A stretch of 64,000 bases of DNA, from the NCBI GenBank assembly GCA_020746105.1, contig CM036626.1:12914001-12978000 (forward strand), written 5' to 3'. Shown piece after piece: positions 37,490 through 47,900 of this stretch. The translations under genes and the position numbers were made by a program. The DNA is from Trogon surrucura. Taxonomy: Eukaryota > Chordata > Aves > Trogoniformes > Trogonidae. The notes beneath the pieces were generated by a model that ran no database searches, was not told the DNA's origin, and saw only the letters and a list, made by a program, of their open reading frames with translations. Numbering within the stretch: the first letter of the stretch is position 1; every line of letters begins with the position of its first letter.

Positions 37490-40175
37490 GAAATTTAACA
37501 AAAGTGGACAGATGCACTGGGTAGAAGGACCATAAATAGTGTATGTTTCCCAAACCCATGGGTCCTACCCACACTAAAGGAGCAAGGAGCCTAGTGTCAG
37601 TGAGTACAGTTCCGCTACACATCCACGCAGGAAAGCACGTTGCACAGAAATTATTAAAAAAAACCCCAAAACCGAAAGGAAAACTTCTGGGGATTTTTTT
37701 TTGCTTGCTCCAACACCACAACGGACACAGATACTATTTACAGAGACCTTCACATTTTTAAGATCCCTCCAGGTGCTCCCAAGGCCCTGCTGCTGCAGGA
37801 GGGCCGAAGGCCAGAGGAGGAGAGGGGGCCTGGAGGCCAGCTGCTCGGGGGACCAGCCTGGGAAGAAGTGGGGCAGGACAGAGCTTGTTGACAGCCTGTG
37901 GAAGTTCACTGCTGCTCCAGTGACACGGGGAGGGGGTGGGAGGCTTTTTTTTTTTGGAGAAGCATGTTTGACACTCTGGGGGAAGGGCAGGCAGCTTGTC
38001 AGGGAGGACAAAAGCATCCTTGCTAATCCGGTCTCAGTCTCCAACCCCCCTGGGGCTCGGGCCTTGCCTTGTCAGCAGATTTTTGGCTGGTAGCCAAGCG
38101 AGGGGCTTCCCATCAGGGCCCCTTCCCATCGGCCCTCTCCCCCTTCCTTCTCCTTCTCCTGTTCCCGAGGCAGGTTCCGTGCAGCTTCCCATGCCCACAG
38201 ACAGCAGCAGGGCAAGGTGGAGAAGGCAGCCCAGCCACGGCTTTCTCTCCTCTTCCTGGGGACAGCAGCTCCTGCTCTCCTGCGGAGCCCGAGGGATGCC
38301 CTTCCCATGGAGATCCAGCCCGGGAGAAACTCGAGAGCAGGTGGTGCAAATAAGAAACACTTCAGTGGGGGATTGTTTTAAGACGAGACTCTCTGAAGCA
38401 AGCAGGATGGAGAACAAAAGATGTTGAAAGAAGCGCCCAGCATCACAGTGTACACCAGCTCCCTGCCAGAGCCCTGCCCTCCTGCTTCCCAGCCCGGTGG
38501 CAGCCAGCACATCCGTTTCACCCGCCACGCTTCACCCTCCGTGGTTGCTCCTGTCGATGGGAACAGCGGGTGGGGGGACGCGGAGGGAAGAGGTGGTGAC
38601 AGGAAGACGGCAACAGCCACGCCACTGTTATCTCCATGAAGCCGGGAATGCGGCCCCGCGCCTGGGCGGCTCTCGGTGGCCGTGGGGATGGATACATCCA
38701 ACATAGATGCTGACAGGGCTGGCAGCCAAGTGCCAGCAGCTTAAATTAAAAATCGAGGTAGCAAACATCTGAAGTGCTTAGAAAGTAAATAAGTTCTGGA
38801 ACGAAAGAGGAGGAAAGCTGAGCTGGCTGCTGTGGGGAGCAAGCTCTGACCCAATTTAAAGCTGTGCCTACCGCCCTGTGGCTGGTCCTCCTCTGCCTGC
38901 CCAGTGTGGAGGCAGCTGAGCAGGGTGGCAGTGGCTCCCAGTGCTGGCGAGGGTCAGGCCTTCCCCTGGCCCTGCAGCAGCTGGCTCGGCACCCCAGGGC
39001 CCACACACAGGGGTGAGAGGTTTTTCGGTGCTGCCACGGTGACCTTGATGTTTTCAAGTGGGAGGAAAGAGGAGAAAACAGCAGAACCTTCTGAGACAGA
39101 GCAGAAAGCCTCCCTTTAAAGTGCATCATGCTTCTCCTCCTGCCACCAGCTGGGATGCAGGAGGAACCACAGTTCACATCGCCAGGGAGATTTCCAAGCC
39201 CGGGCAGGCATACAGATCGACGACTGCTTCCAAGGGATGGGGAGGGAAGATATTATTTCCTTCCTGCTTGGCTTTGTCAAGGCCCACCCCACCAGGAGGT
39301 ATGTTCAACAGCAGCCGGGGGCAAAGAGGACACACCTTGCCCATCAGCCTGGACCCACAGCAGGCGAGGGAGCCAGCTTGCTAACAGGGAAGGCAAGTCT
39401 GCCACAGACCTGGGGACCTCGCCGCCACCAGCAGCAACAACAGACCGCACTGAGCTCCTGTGGGCAGAGGGACTGCAGGCAGGAGCGAAGCCAGCCTCCC
39501 CAGAGCTGGTATAAGTGGGGAAATGCACAGGGGAAAGAGACTGAGGTCCAAGATAGTGGCATCTGATCTCCGTCCCCTTCCCTAGAGTGCAGCAGCCAGA
39601 CAGATGTGCTTCAAGACCAGCCCCCCCCTGGCCTGTCCCATTCATCCTCCATCAACAGACCGATCCAGGGGAGCACCACATAACACCCCTGTCAAGTGAC
39701 ACACCGCAGCACTGGCCATCTAACCACAGGGTCTGAAGGGCCTCGGGGCTGCGGGCAGTGCGTTGCCTTGCCCTGGCTCTCCCTGGGCTGCATACCTGAG
39801 AAGCAGGGGATTTTCTCCGGTGAGAAGTGCAGGCTCACTCTCCCTTTTAACAGCTCAAACACAGCAGCTCGTTTGCAGTTCCAGTTACCCATCAAACGTC
39901 GGCTAGAGGCTACAAAAGGTATTTTAGTCTTCTGACTCAAGCGAGGATGTTTTTAAGCAGTCGTTGCACAAGGTCACCCATCTCCTGTGAGGAGCGCTAG
40001 CCAAGCCCAGCCCAGCCTGCTCCGTCCCACCTCGTGTCCTGGCGAGGGGAGAGCCACCGTCCCCTCCGCGCGCCCAGAGTCCTCCTTGGGTGGGAACACG
40101 ATGCAGCCTCGCCTGGTGAGGCTGGGGGCGGTGGAGCAGGGCCTCCCGCCTGCAGGTAGAAACGTCTGGCCGGAC

Positions 40176-42426
40176 TCACACCTCGCAGATGATCACTGGA
40201 AAATCCACATGAATGCGAGGGTGCTCTAGTTTCACTATGCCCTGGAAGGAGAGTCAGCGGTGAGCAGAGACCATGAAACAGCAGCCCCAGCCCTGCCAAT
40301 CACCCTGTTACAACAGAGGACACCACGCCCTCGAGGAACAGGAGTCCATGCAGCCGCCCGCCGTGACATCAGGTACGCCTGAACAGCAGCATGCAAAGTG
40401 AAAGCACTTTGCCCTTCGAACTCATCCCTGGAGAGCTAAAGGCTGTGCGACTGTCTGCCACACATGGCGGGTCCAGAGCTCAGCAGGGCGAGAAAGGAGG
40501 GAGCTGCTCTGCCAGGCACTGCCCGTGCAGCAGCTGGTGCGTGACTGGCAGATATTGGCTGTCTGGGCTTTTCATCCAGCACCTTTCATTCACGGGATTT
40601 AAAAGAATGAAAAGAGCTCTCTGAGAGAAAGAAGCCAGGGCAGCTGGCGCACAAGAAAAGCAGCTTTCTCTCCAGAGAGGAGGATACTGAATGCACGTTC
40701 CCTCCACGCCAGCTACAGGCGCCTTTCCCATGCTCCGTTCAAGCTTTCTCCTGTTACAGCACCAGGAGGACTGGTTGGCAGGTGGGAGGCTAAGGGTGGA
40801 GGGGGGAGCTGGAGCTTGAGGCTGGGCCTGCACTCACAGAGCTAGAGAAAACCCTGAACTACCCAATGGCTATTTAGTGCTGGTGTCTGCTCTCCGGGGC
40901 TCAGCTGAACTTTCCAACCACGTGAAACTCTCCACATCGAGAGTGGTTAGGAGACAGTCCCAGAGGGCAAGCTTGCCTCTGTGAGAACGCCAGACCGGGA
41001 AGCAGCGCTGAATCCTTCCCTCCCATAACGACTGGTGTAGCGCTCAGAGGGATCTCACCCTTCAGGGTGCACCAACAGCTTGCCCCAGATGCTCACTACA
41101 GCCATGCCTTTCTGCTTACTTAGGAAAGATATCTGCAGGGTCTTGCTCCAGCTCTGGTTTCAGTCCCCCTTTTCTCTATTTATAGCACTTCGAAGCTTCC
41201 TTACACACAGGCTATCTTTCTCCTGCACTGAAACCTCAATTAGTGCCACAGGCCCTGCCCAGCTTCACCCCAGTTGCTTTATTTAAGAGACTGAGGTGCA
41301 CTGAGGTGCAAAATGCATAGGTGTCAACACCACTGTCACTACTGAGCGGCCAGAGGGAACATACACACTCCCATCAGCAGGTGATGGGCTTTGGCTGTTG
41401 CTCCTGAAGCTAGGGCCTGGCACTCTGCAGCAACATGACACTGGCTGAGCAAGCACAGCACTCAGCACCTTGGTGGTCAGTGATGGGGCATCATGTCCAT
41501 GCACAGCTGCGTGGAACTCTGTGTCCCACAACACACACCCAGCTGAGCTATCCTCTCTATCCTGGCAGCCCTAAAGGCCTGTGGCACCACTTTTCTCTGG
41601 AAAGCAGGGTCTAGAAGGTGTCACCAGCTCCTCTTCTCCTGCCACAGCCTCACTAGGTGACATGGGTGTGAGGCAGGACACCCAGGAGCCATGGCTCAAA
41701 GGCAGCAGCCGGGGTGAAGCAGGAAGCCTTTGCCTTCCCAGCAAGAAGATGCCCCGAGGGAGAAGGCCTATGTGCAGGAGCTCCTGCTTCAGCTGTCACT
41801 GTGGCACTTCGGTGCTCGCTTTCCCCCACCCTCCAACACACGCTACCTGAGGTATCAGGTTCTTGTGGATCCTCTTCAGCTTGGCGCGCTTCCTCCCGTT
41901 CTTAGTAACGATTGTCTCCTCGTAGAACTCGTGGGCGAGATCCCCATCTTCATCATAATACATGGAGCTGCCGAGAGCAGAGGGGAGGCAGCTAGCTAAG
42001 AGCCTGCTGACAGCTGCCAGCTTTGGACAGCCCAAGCATGGGAGGCAACTGGGGCAGGCCGGCACCTCCAGCCCTGCGAGGGCTGCGGCCACCACCCGCT
42101 GCGGGAGCTGCCCTCTGGCCTCGCGGAAGGCCAGCGCCTGTCCCCACTCCACGCCATGTCGGTGCCGGTGCTCGGGCAGGCCTGGTCCGACCCTACTGCG
42201 CAGCCCCCTGCACCTCCCGCTGCCATGGCAACCGCCCCCCCACCTCCCTCCCTCCCTCCCCCGCGCCCTCTCACCCGCGGCGTGTGAAGACGAAGGGGGT
42301 CGCGGCGCGCGCGGCCCGCGCCCGGGCCAGGGCCTGCTGCCCGCCGGGGCCCTCAGCGCCGCCGCCGCCCGCCGCCGGGGAGGCGAAGGGCCACAGCCCC
42401 CGCGACTTGGAGCCGCTGGCGCCCAT
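40176..42426 (-). CDS. TUSC2: TUSC2 (FUS1), myristoylated mitochondrial protein
   Basis: Three coding exons: 42426-42275 (152 nt, phase 2), 41967-41847 (121 nt) and 40241-40176 (66 nt with stop); 112 residues (human 110). The N-terminus MGASGSKSRGLWPFASP carries the glycine at position 2 and the downstream serine expected for N-myristoylation. The middle exon (YYDEDGDLAHEFYEET, NGRKRAKLKRIHKNLIPQ) and the end (VKLEHPRIHVDFPVII) are almost invariant in vertebrates. TUSC2 is linked to mitochondrial calcium handling and growth control. The only variable part is the Gly/Ala-rich linker at residues 18-40. The first exon sits in a CpG island. A 1.6-kb second intron precedes the last exon. Confidence 0.97.
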
Positions 42427-42760
42427 GGCGGGGGCGGCGGGGCCGGGCCGGGCCGGGCCGGGGGGCGGGTGGGAGCGGCCCGGAGCCGCCCGGTGACACG
42501 GACCGAGCGCCGCCTTGCGCGCACCGCCCCGCTGCGACACTTCCGGCGCCCTGGAGGCCTTTCTCCCCTCCCCACGTGATCCAGGAGGGAGGCGATACCT
42601 GCGTCACGTGAGAGAGGCGCGGGGCGTGGCCTCCCCCCCGCTGGGCGGTGGCGGGAACTGCGGGTCCACCGGTTCGAGCCCCGCTGCGGCTCAACACCGG
42701 GCACCCACGGCCCGACGGCTCCGGCGGGGGTGTCCCGGCGTCCCCGCCCTCCTCAGCCTC
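42060..42760. promoter_or_regulatory. CpG island at the TUSC2 5' end and RASSF1 3' flank
   Basis: CpG-dense DNA covering TUSC2 exon 1 and its upstream promoter, ending just before the RASSF1 polyadenylation signal. About 380 bases separate the TUSC2 ATG from that signal, so promoter and upstream terminator are tightly packed. It includes CACGTGA at about 42,574 and a second CACGTGA at about 42,605. Confidence 0.6.
42219..42232. promoter_or_regulatory. RFX X-box-like palindrome in TUSC2 intron 1
   Basis: GCTGCCATGGCAAC differs by one base from the ideal palindromic X-box GTTGCCATGGCAAC. It lies in the first intron of TUSC2 inside the CpG island. Confidence 0.35.
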
Positions 42761-42805
42761 CCCGCCAAGGACACGCCGAAGTCCAGGCTTCGTCACCAAG
42801 ATGTC

Positions 42806-42811
42806 TTTATT
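42806..42811 (-). promoter_or_regulatory. Polyadenylation signal of RASSF1
   Basis: AATAAA on the minus strand, about 240 bases past the RASSF1 stop codon. A short C-rich tandem (unit GGGACACCCACTCCC and variants) lies in the 3' untranslated region at about 42,838-42,912. Confidence 0.7.
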
Positions 42812-43049
42812 GGTGCTCAACGTCCTGCTTCCCTTTGGGGACACTTGCTCCCACAGGGACACCCACTCCCCACCGGGGGATGCTCACTCCCCTCCGGGGA
42901 CACCCACTCCCTGGGCCAACCCCATGGGGGCTGCAACGGCCTGGTGGGTCCCAGGGTGCCCCGTTCCACCCCCCTCCCTCCCTGGTGCCCCCACCCGCCG
43001 GCGGGCAGGGGTCCTGGTGCACTAGCTGGCCACAGACACGAGTTGACAG

Positions 43050-46000
43050 TCACCCCGGTGTGTGCGTGGCCAGTGCCTCCTGCATCTTCTGGCGGCAGCG
43101 GGCGTAACGGTGCCGCAGCCGGCGCACATGCTCCTCCTCCTCCCGCTGCAGGATGCGCAGGAAGTTGTGCAGCTCCGGTAGGGTGAAGGCATCCCACTGT
43201 GGGCACACGGGCTGACATCGCAACAGGGACGTGGCATGTGTGGGTGTCACATCTCCACCCTCCCATGTGCCCCGGGGAGTGTGGGTGTTGGTCCCCTCCC
43301 CGACCACAGACTCACGTTCACTTCCCCCGTCTCGTTCTCCTTCAAGACAAAGCTGAGCACCTTCTCGCTGGGGCCAGCCAGCAGCCGCAGCCGCAGAGGT
43401 TGCTCCTCATCAGACAGCTTCCGCAAGTACACTGCAATGGCAGCCGTGTCACAGGGAGGACACCATCACAGGACATCACCACCATGGGGACAGTGCCACT
43501 ATGCAGACATCACTGCCATGGTGGGGTCAAAGCTGCTACAGGGATGCTGTCACTATGCACTATGGGGATATCACCACAAGGGTGATTACTGCCATGGGGG
43601 ACACTGCTGTCACAAGGGACATGCCCATGGTGACAGGGAACGTTGCCACCAAAGCGGGATACCACTGCTACAACACGCTGCCACCATAAAGACATCACCA
43701 TGGGGGTCATTGCTGCCATGGGGGACACTCCCACAGCCACTGGGGACACCACCACCAAGGGGGATACCACCATAACAGGGATGCTGCTACCCAGAGGAAG
43801 CTGCCACTATGAGGACTCCACTGACATAGAGCACACCACCGCCATGGGGACATCAGTGCCACAAGGATGCTGCCACTATCGGGGACACCACCACCCCGGG
43901 GGAAAACCACCACCCTGTGGACATTGACACCACGGGGCCGCCACCACCCAGGAGAAGCTGCAATCACGGGGACACAGCGACCGCCACAGGGACAGGGCCA
44001 CCGCAGAGCACTACCTTGCTCATCCTTCTCGGACCTCTCGAAGAGGGCGAACTTGCGGGGGTTGTCGACAACGGTGAACTTGCGGAGGAGGGCGTCAATG
44101 ACCTCGCTGGCGCGGGTGTGTGAGAGGATGTGCAGGTGCTTGACGGTCCCCTTGGGAAGGTAGAAGGACGTGCGACGCTTCACCCCCTGGGTGCGCGGCC
44201 CTGGCCGCCCTGCCTGGAGGGTGGGGACCCGCTTGGTGGCCGGCACCGAAACGGGGCGCACCAGCTTCAGATGCACCTTGATGAAGCCGGTGTAGGAGCC
44301 ATCCTTGTTCTGTGAGACAGCAGTTGCAGGGGGTAAGCAGGGCCAGGACAGGGCACTGTGACCCGCCCCCGGCCCCATGCCGGCCCCATACCAGGCTCAT
44401 GAAAAGATTGCTGTTGATCTGGCTGTTGTACTCCTTGATCCGCTGCTCCACCTGCGTCTGGTCCAGCTCTGCCTTCTCCCACTCGCTGGGCTCATCCTGC
44501 ACAACAATGGTGGGGCTGAGCAGTGCCGGAGGGGACTCATCCACCTGCCCTGGCGTCCCACCGCCCCCCCAGCCCGCCCCGGAACACCAGCTGACACACA
44601 CATAGGCAGTTGCAGAGAGTTGCATCAGCCCAGCTAGCACTGAGCTGGCCCGTGCCGGGAAGCGTGGCTGAGCTCACCATGGCCCTATCCCTGCCGCAGG
44701 GACACCAGCCACCCCTCCCCAGCCCTCACCCCTGGGGCTGCAGGGGTGAGTGAACCCACCACAAGGGCACCCTGGGGATGTGTGTCCCCTCCTGGCACCC
44801 CAGATCAGAGAATCGTCCCTAAGGCAGAGCGACGGCAGCCGCCAGCCCGGCACCAGGGTGGCGGGGCAGGCTAGGTGCCTGTGGGGATGCCCCAGGATTT
44901 GGGGCAGCAGGGCTGGGCTGGAGTTACAGCTTGCTTGTGCTGCCAACACTCCACTTCAAAGAGCCAGCCCCACACAGTGGGGACTCAAGCACCCTGGCTC
45001 AGCGTCCCAGCTGCTGGTACCCACTAATGAATATTTACACGCAGCTGCAAAGCTGCTGCAAGGAGCTGCACGCGTCCCCACAGCACCATGGGGCTGGGGT
45101 CCACCCAGGGCTCCTGAACCCAACAGCCGTCCCAGGCACGCAGGCATGGCCAGACCCTGTTGGGGTCCCCACAGGATCGGGACAGCTGTGATACAGCCCC
45201 GGGGGAGCTCGCCTTAGCACCTCCAAGAACCGTCCTTCACCCCCTCCAGGAGCAGCTCTCGGGGGAGATATGGGGCAGCTGTACAGGACCGATGACCCCA
45301 CTGTGCTTCGCTCGCCCTACCCAACTAGACAGGGCTACCTGCTCCACGGCACGGCCACGCTTGCCCCGACACTTGCCCCACAGTAAAGCCATGCTCAGCC
45401 CCACTCTGGCCCCACTCTGGCAGTGCCAAGACAGGACCACCCACATCCCGTGTTATCCTCATGGCAGGGGCGACAACCAGCCCCGCACCAAGCCCACCCT
45501 CGCCTGCCCCCCAGCCCCCAGGGGGGTGCCCTCCTCGCGGACTGACGTCACCCCGTCCCCCCATTACGTCACGACCGGTGTCCCAGGACCGACCTGGCGG
45601 CGTCGCGGGCGGCGGCCGAGGGAGGTGCGGGCGGTGTAGAAGAGCTCGGGCTCGGAGTCGGAGTCCTCCTGGCTGCAGTAGCCGCTGCTCGCCGTGCTGC
45701 CCCCCGTGCCCCCCGCGCCGCCCCGCCGCAGCGCCAGCGCCGCCGCCGCCCCGCAGCCACCGGCACCGCTGCTCTCGGCACCGGCACCGGCTGCGGGCAC
45801 GGCGGCGGCCGCCGCCCGACCCGCCCGTCCCGCGGCCCCGCGGGCACACGGGCACACCCGGCCCCGCGCCAGCCCGGCCGGTCCCCGGGCCGGGGCCCGG
45901 CTTAGCCCGCTGCTGGCTCGGCTCAGCCCGGTCCCGGCTCGGCTCAGCTCGATCCTTGGCCCGGCTCGGCTCAGCCCGCTCCCGGTACCGGCCCGGCTCA

Positions 46001-47642
46001 GCTCGGTCCTTGGCCCGGCTCGGCTCAGCCCGCTCCCAGTCCCTATCCTGGCTCGGTTCAGGCCGCTCCCGGCCCGGCTCCGCTCGGTCCCTATCCCGGC
46101 TCTGTCCAGTCCCGGCCCTTGTGCCAGCTCAGCTCCGTTCAGTCCCTATCGCGGTCCCTGTCTCGGTTCGAATCGGCTCGGTCCCGGCTCGGCTCAGCCC
46201 GGTGCCTATCGTTGTCTTGCCTCACTCCCGCTCCCGGCCCCGGCCGCGGCCCCGCCCCGCCCCGGGGCTGACGGGGGCGGTGCGGCGCGGTCCCGCTTCC
46301 GGCGGTGATTTCATCCGCGCCCGGCGCCGCCCCGCCGGACCCGCCTGTGCCCCGGCCCGGTAAGCACAGCCCGGCCTGGGCATGGCACCGTGCGGGGCGG
46401 CACAGCATAGGCACGGCACGACAAAGCACAGCAAAGCCCGGCATGGCTCGGCACAGCCCGGCGTGGCACAGCAAAGCCCGGTGCGGCACAGCGTAGGCCG
46501 ATACGGCGTGGCACAGCAAAGCCCGGTACGGCACAGCGTAGGCCGGTACGGCGTGGCACAGCCCAGCCTGGCATGGCATGGCCTGGCCTCACAGGGCACG
46601 GCTCGGCACAGCCACCCCCAGCCCGAGCAGCCCCCAGGTTGGCCACCCCCCCCGCAGCCTCCCTCCCTCGCAGACACGGGCCAGTCCCTACCACGTTGGT
46701 GTCCTTCTCCAGCGCCTGCTCGGTGCCATCGTCCTCGTCGCTGCCACCTGGGGGGCCACTGCAATCCAAGCGCACCAGGGCCCGGCACCGGTAGTGGCAG
46801 GTGAAGCTGCAGTCTGGGGACAGGGACAGCACCAGTGTCACCACCATGGCCCTGGGGTGCTTGCCCAGTACCTGGTGGAGGTACCTGGTACGAGGCTGCC
46901 CAGTGCAGGTGCCCAGTATCAGATGTTCAGTGCCTTGTGGCAGGGGCAGGTGCCCAGAGGTCCGGTGCCCTGCACAGGGGTGCCCAGTTTCAGTGGGGGT
47001 GCCTGGTGGGGGTAATCAGTATCGAGATGCCCATAACCAGTGTGGGTGCCCGGTACTGTGATGCTCAGTGCCCAGTGCTGGAATGCTTGTGCCCAGTTCT
47101 GGGATGCCTGGTACCTGGTGGGCGTGCCCAGTATCACCAGTAGCGTGTGCCTGCAACTGGGATGCTCAGTGCCTGGTGTGGGTGCCTGCTACAGGACACC
47201 CGTGCCCGGGGGTGGGACACCCGTTGCTCAGTGGGGGTGCCCGGTGGTGAAGGTGCCTGGAAACGGGATGCCCGGTGAGGGCTGCCGGTGTCGGGATGCC
47301 TGGTGTTGGGTAGGGGTGCCCGATAGGTGGGATGCCCCTTGGGGGTGCCCGATGGCGGGAGGCCCGGAGCGCGGCGCGGTACTCACGGCGGCACTGGAGG
47401 CTCTTCCTGCCGCCGCCCCAGACGAAGTCCCCGCAGAGGTCGCACCAGGTGTGGAGCCCGCGGCGCCGCGGCTCGAAGCGGTGCCCGGCCCCCGGTGTCG
47501 CCGTGAGCCGCGGGTCGGGGTGCGCTTCGGGGCCGGGGCCAGGCCGGCGGGCCGGGCTGATGCGCAGCGCGTTGGTCCGTTCCAGGCGGCCCCGGCCCGG
47601 CCGCGGCTCCGGCTGCAGCTCCCGCAGCTCGATGAGCTCCAT
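43050..47642 (-). CDS. RASSF1: RASSF1, isoform A type (Ras-association domain family 1)
   Basis: Six coding exons: 47642-47387, 46813-46692, 44496-44392, 44309-44015, 43431-43316 and 43196-43050; 346 residues, phases closing throughout. Domains: C1 zinc finger at residues 54-103 (HTWCDLCGDF, LQCRHCSFTCHYRCRA), with the two halves on exons 1 and 2; RA domain at about 195-295 (GSYTGFIKVHLKLVRPVSV, RRTSFYLPKG, PLRLRLLAGP); SARAH helix at about 299-342 (PELHNFLRILQREEEEHVRR), which binds MST1/2 kinases. RASSF1A is a microtubule-associated scaffold that connects Ras-like GTPases to Hippo signalling and cell-cycle arrest. The segment before the RA domain reads LDQTQVEQ, so the serine used by ATM in human (an SQ site) is Asp here, with a TQ two residues on. 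Introns 1, 2 and 4 are rich in minisatellites. Confidence 0.97.
43445..43990. repeat. Minisatellite in RASSF1 intron 4
   Basis: Nearly all of the 583-base intron between coding exons 4 and 5 consists of degenerate copies of a motif such as CACCACCATGGGGACA with GCTGCCA and CACTATG variants, with spacing near 20-24 bases. Confidence 0.8.
45543..45571. promoter_or_regulatory. Paired CRE motifs next to the RASSF1C exon
   Basis: A full palindromic CRE (TGACGTCA, 45,543-45,550) and a near-match (TTACGTCA, 45,564-45,571) lie 21 bases apart, within about 50 bases downstream of the RASSF1C exon donor. They are candidate CREB/ATF sites for the internal promoter. Confidence 0.4.
45594..45857 (-). CDS. 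RASSF1: RASSF1 alternative first exon (isoform C type)
   Basis: Inside intron 2 the minus strand encodes SSGYCSQEDSDSEPE and FYTARTSLGRRPRRRQ, the signature of the RASSF1C first exon, ending at CCAG|GTCGGT in phase 0, which joins the common exon starting DEPSEWE. The C1 finger is skipped in this isoform. The frame is open through an Ala/Gly-rich stretch to the upper limit given, but the codon there is GTG and I find no in-frame ATG in the exon or the nearby upstream DNA. The true 5' limit and start codon are therefore unresolved; the conserved part spans about 45,594-45,700. Confidence 0.75.
45890..46215. repeat. GC-rich minisatellite in RASSF1 intron 2
   Basis: Imperfect repeats of CGGCTCGGCTCAGCCCG and CTCCCGGT in higher-order blocks of about 60 bases, directly upstream of the RASSF1C exon. 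Confidence 0.85.
46375..46605. repeat. GC-rich minisatellite next to RASSF1 exon 2
   Basis: Tandem units of GGCACAGCAAAGCCCGGTA with CGGCACAGCGTAGGCCG; the long form (about 48 bases) occurs twice almost perfectly at about 46,452-46,560. It lies just 3' of exon 2 on the transcribed strand. Confidence 0.85.
46850..47360. repeat. Minisatellite filling RASSF1 intron 1
   Basis: Degenerate repeats of GGTGCCCAGT and GGTGCCTGGT units, period about 10-20 bases, covering almost the whole intron between the two C1-finger exons. Confidence 0.8.
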
Positions 47643-47900
47643 GGCCCGACGGCCGCGGGCGCTGCGCGGCTACAGACGGGGGCCGGCACCGGGGATGGGG
47701 CCGGGGCGGGGACCGGGAGGGGCCGCCCCGTCCGGGCACCGCGGGGGAAACTGAGGCAGGAGTCGGGGCGGGGAGCAGCGCAGACCCGTAGGGTCCCGAC
47801 CACCACCCCCGGTCCCGACGAACCCGGCAGGGCGGGCAGGAGGCGGGGATGAGGCTCCCAGAGCCGCTGCCGGGGAGAGGGGGGCCCCGCTCCAGCAGCC
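47340..47900. promoter_or_regulatory. CpG island at RASSF1A exon 1
   Basis: CpG-dense DNA around the RASSF1A start codon. In human this island is the one silenced by methylation in tumours; here only the base composition and position are seen. Confidence 0.65.

Larger units (their letters stand above)
45530..46350. promoter_or_regulatory. CpG island of the internal RASSF1C promoter
   Basis: CpG-rich stretch covering the RASSF1C first exon and the DNA upstream of it within intron 2 of the long form. Two CpG islands in one gene, one per first exon, is the arrangement known for RASSF1 in mammals. Confidence 0.6.

Noticed and set aside
45461..46363. 300-codon plus-strand frame
   Set aside because: Antisense to the RASSF1C exon and a minisatellite; the product is a repeated Arg/Ser/Leu pattern from the tandem units.
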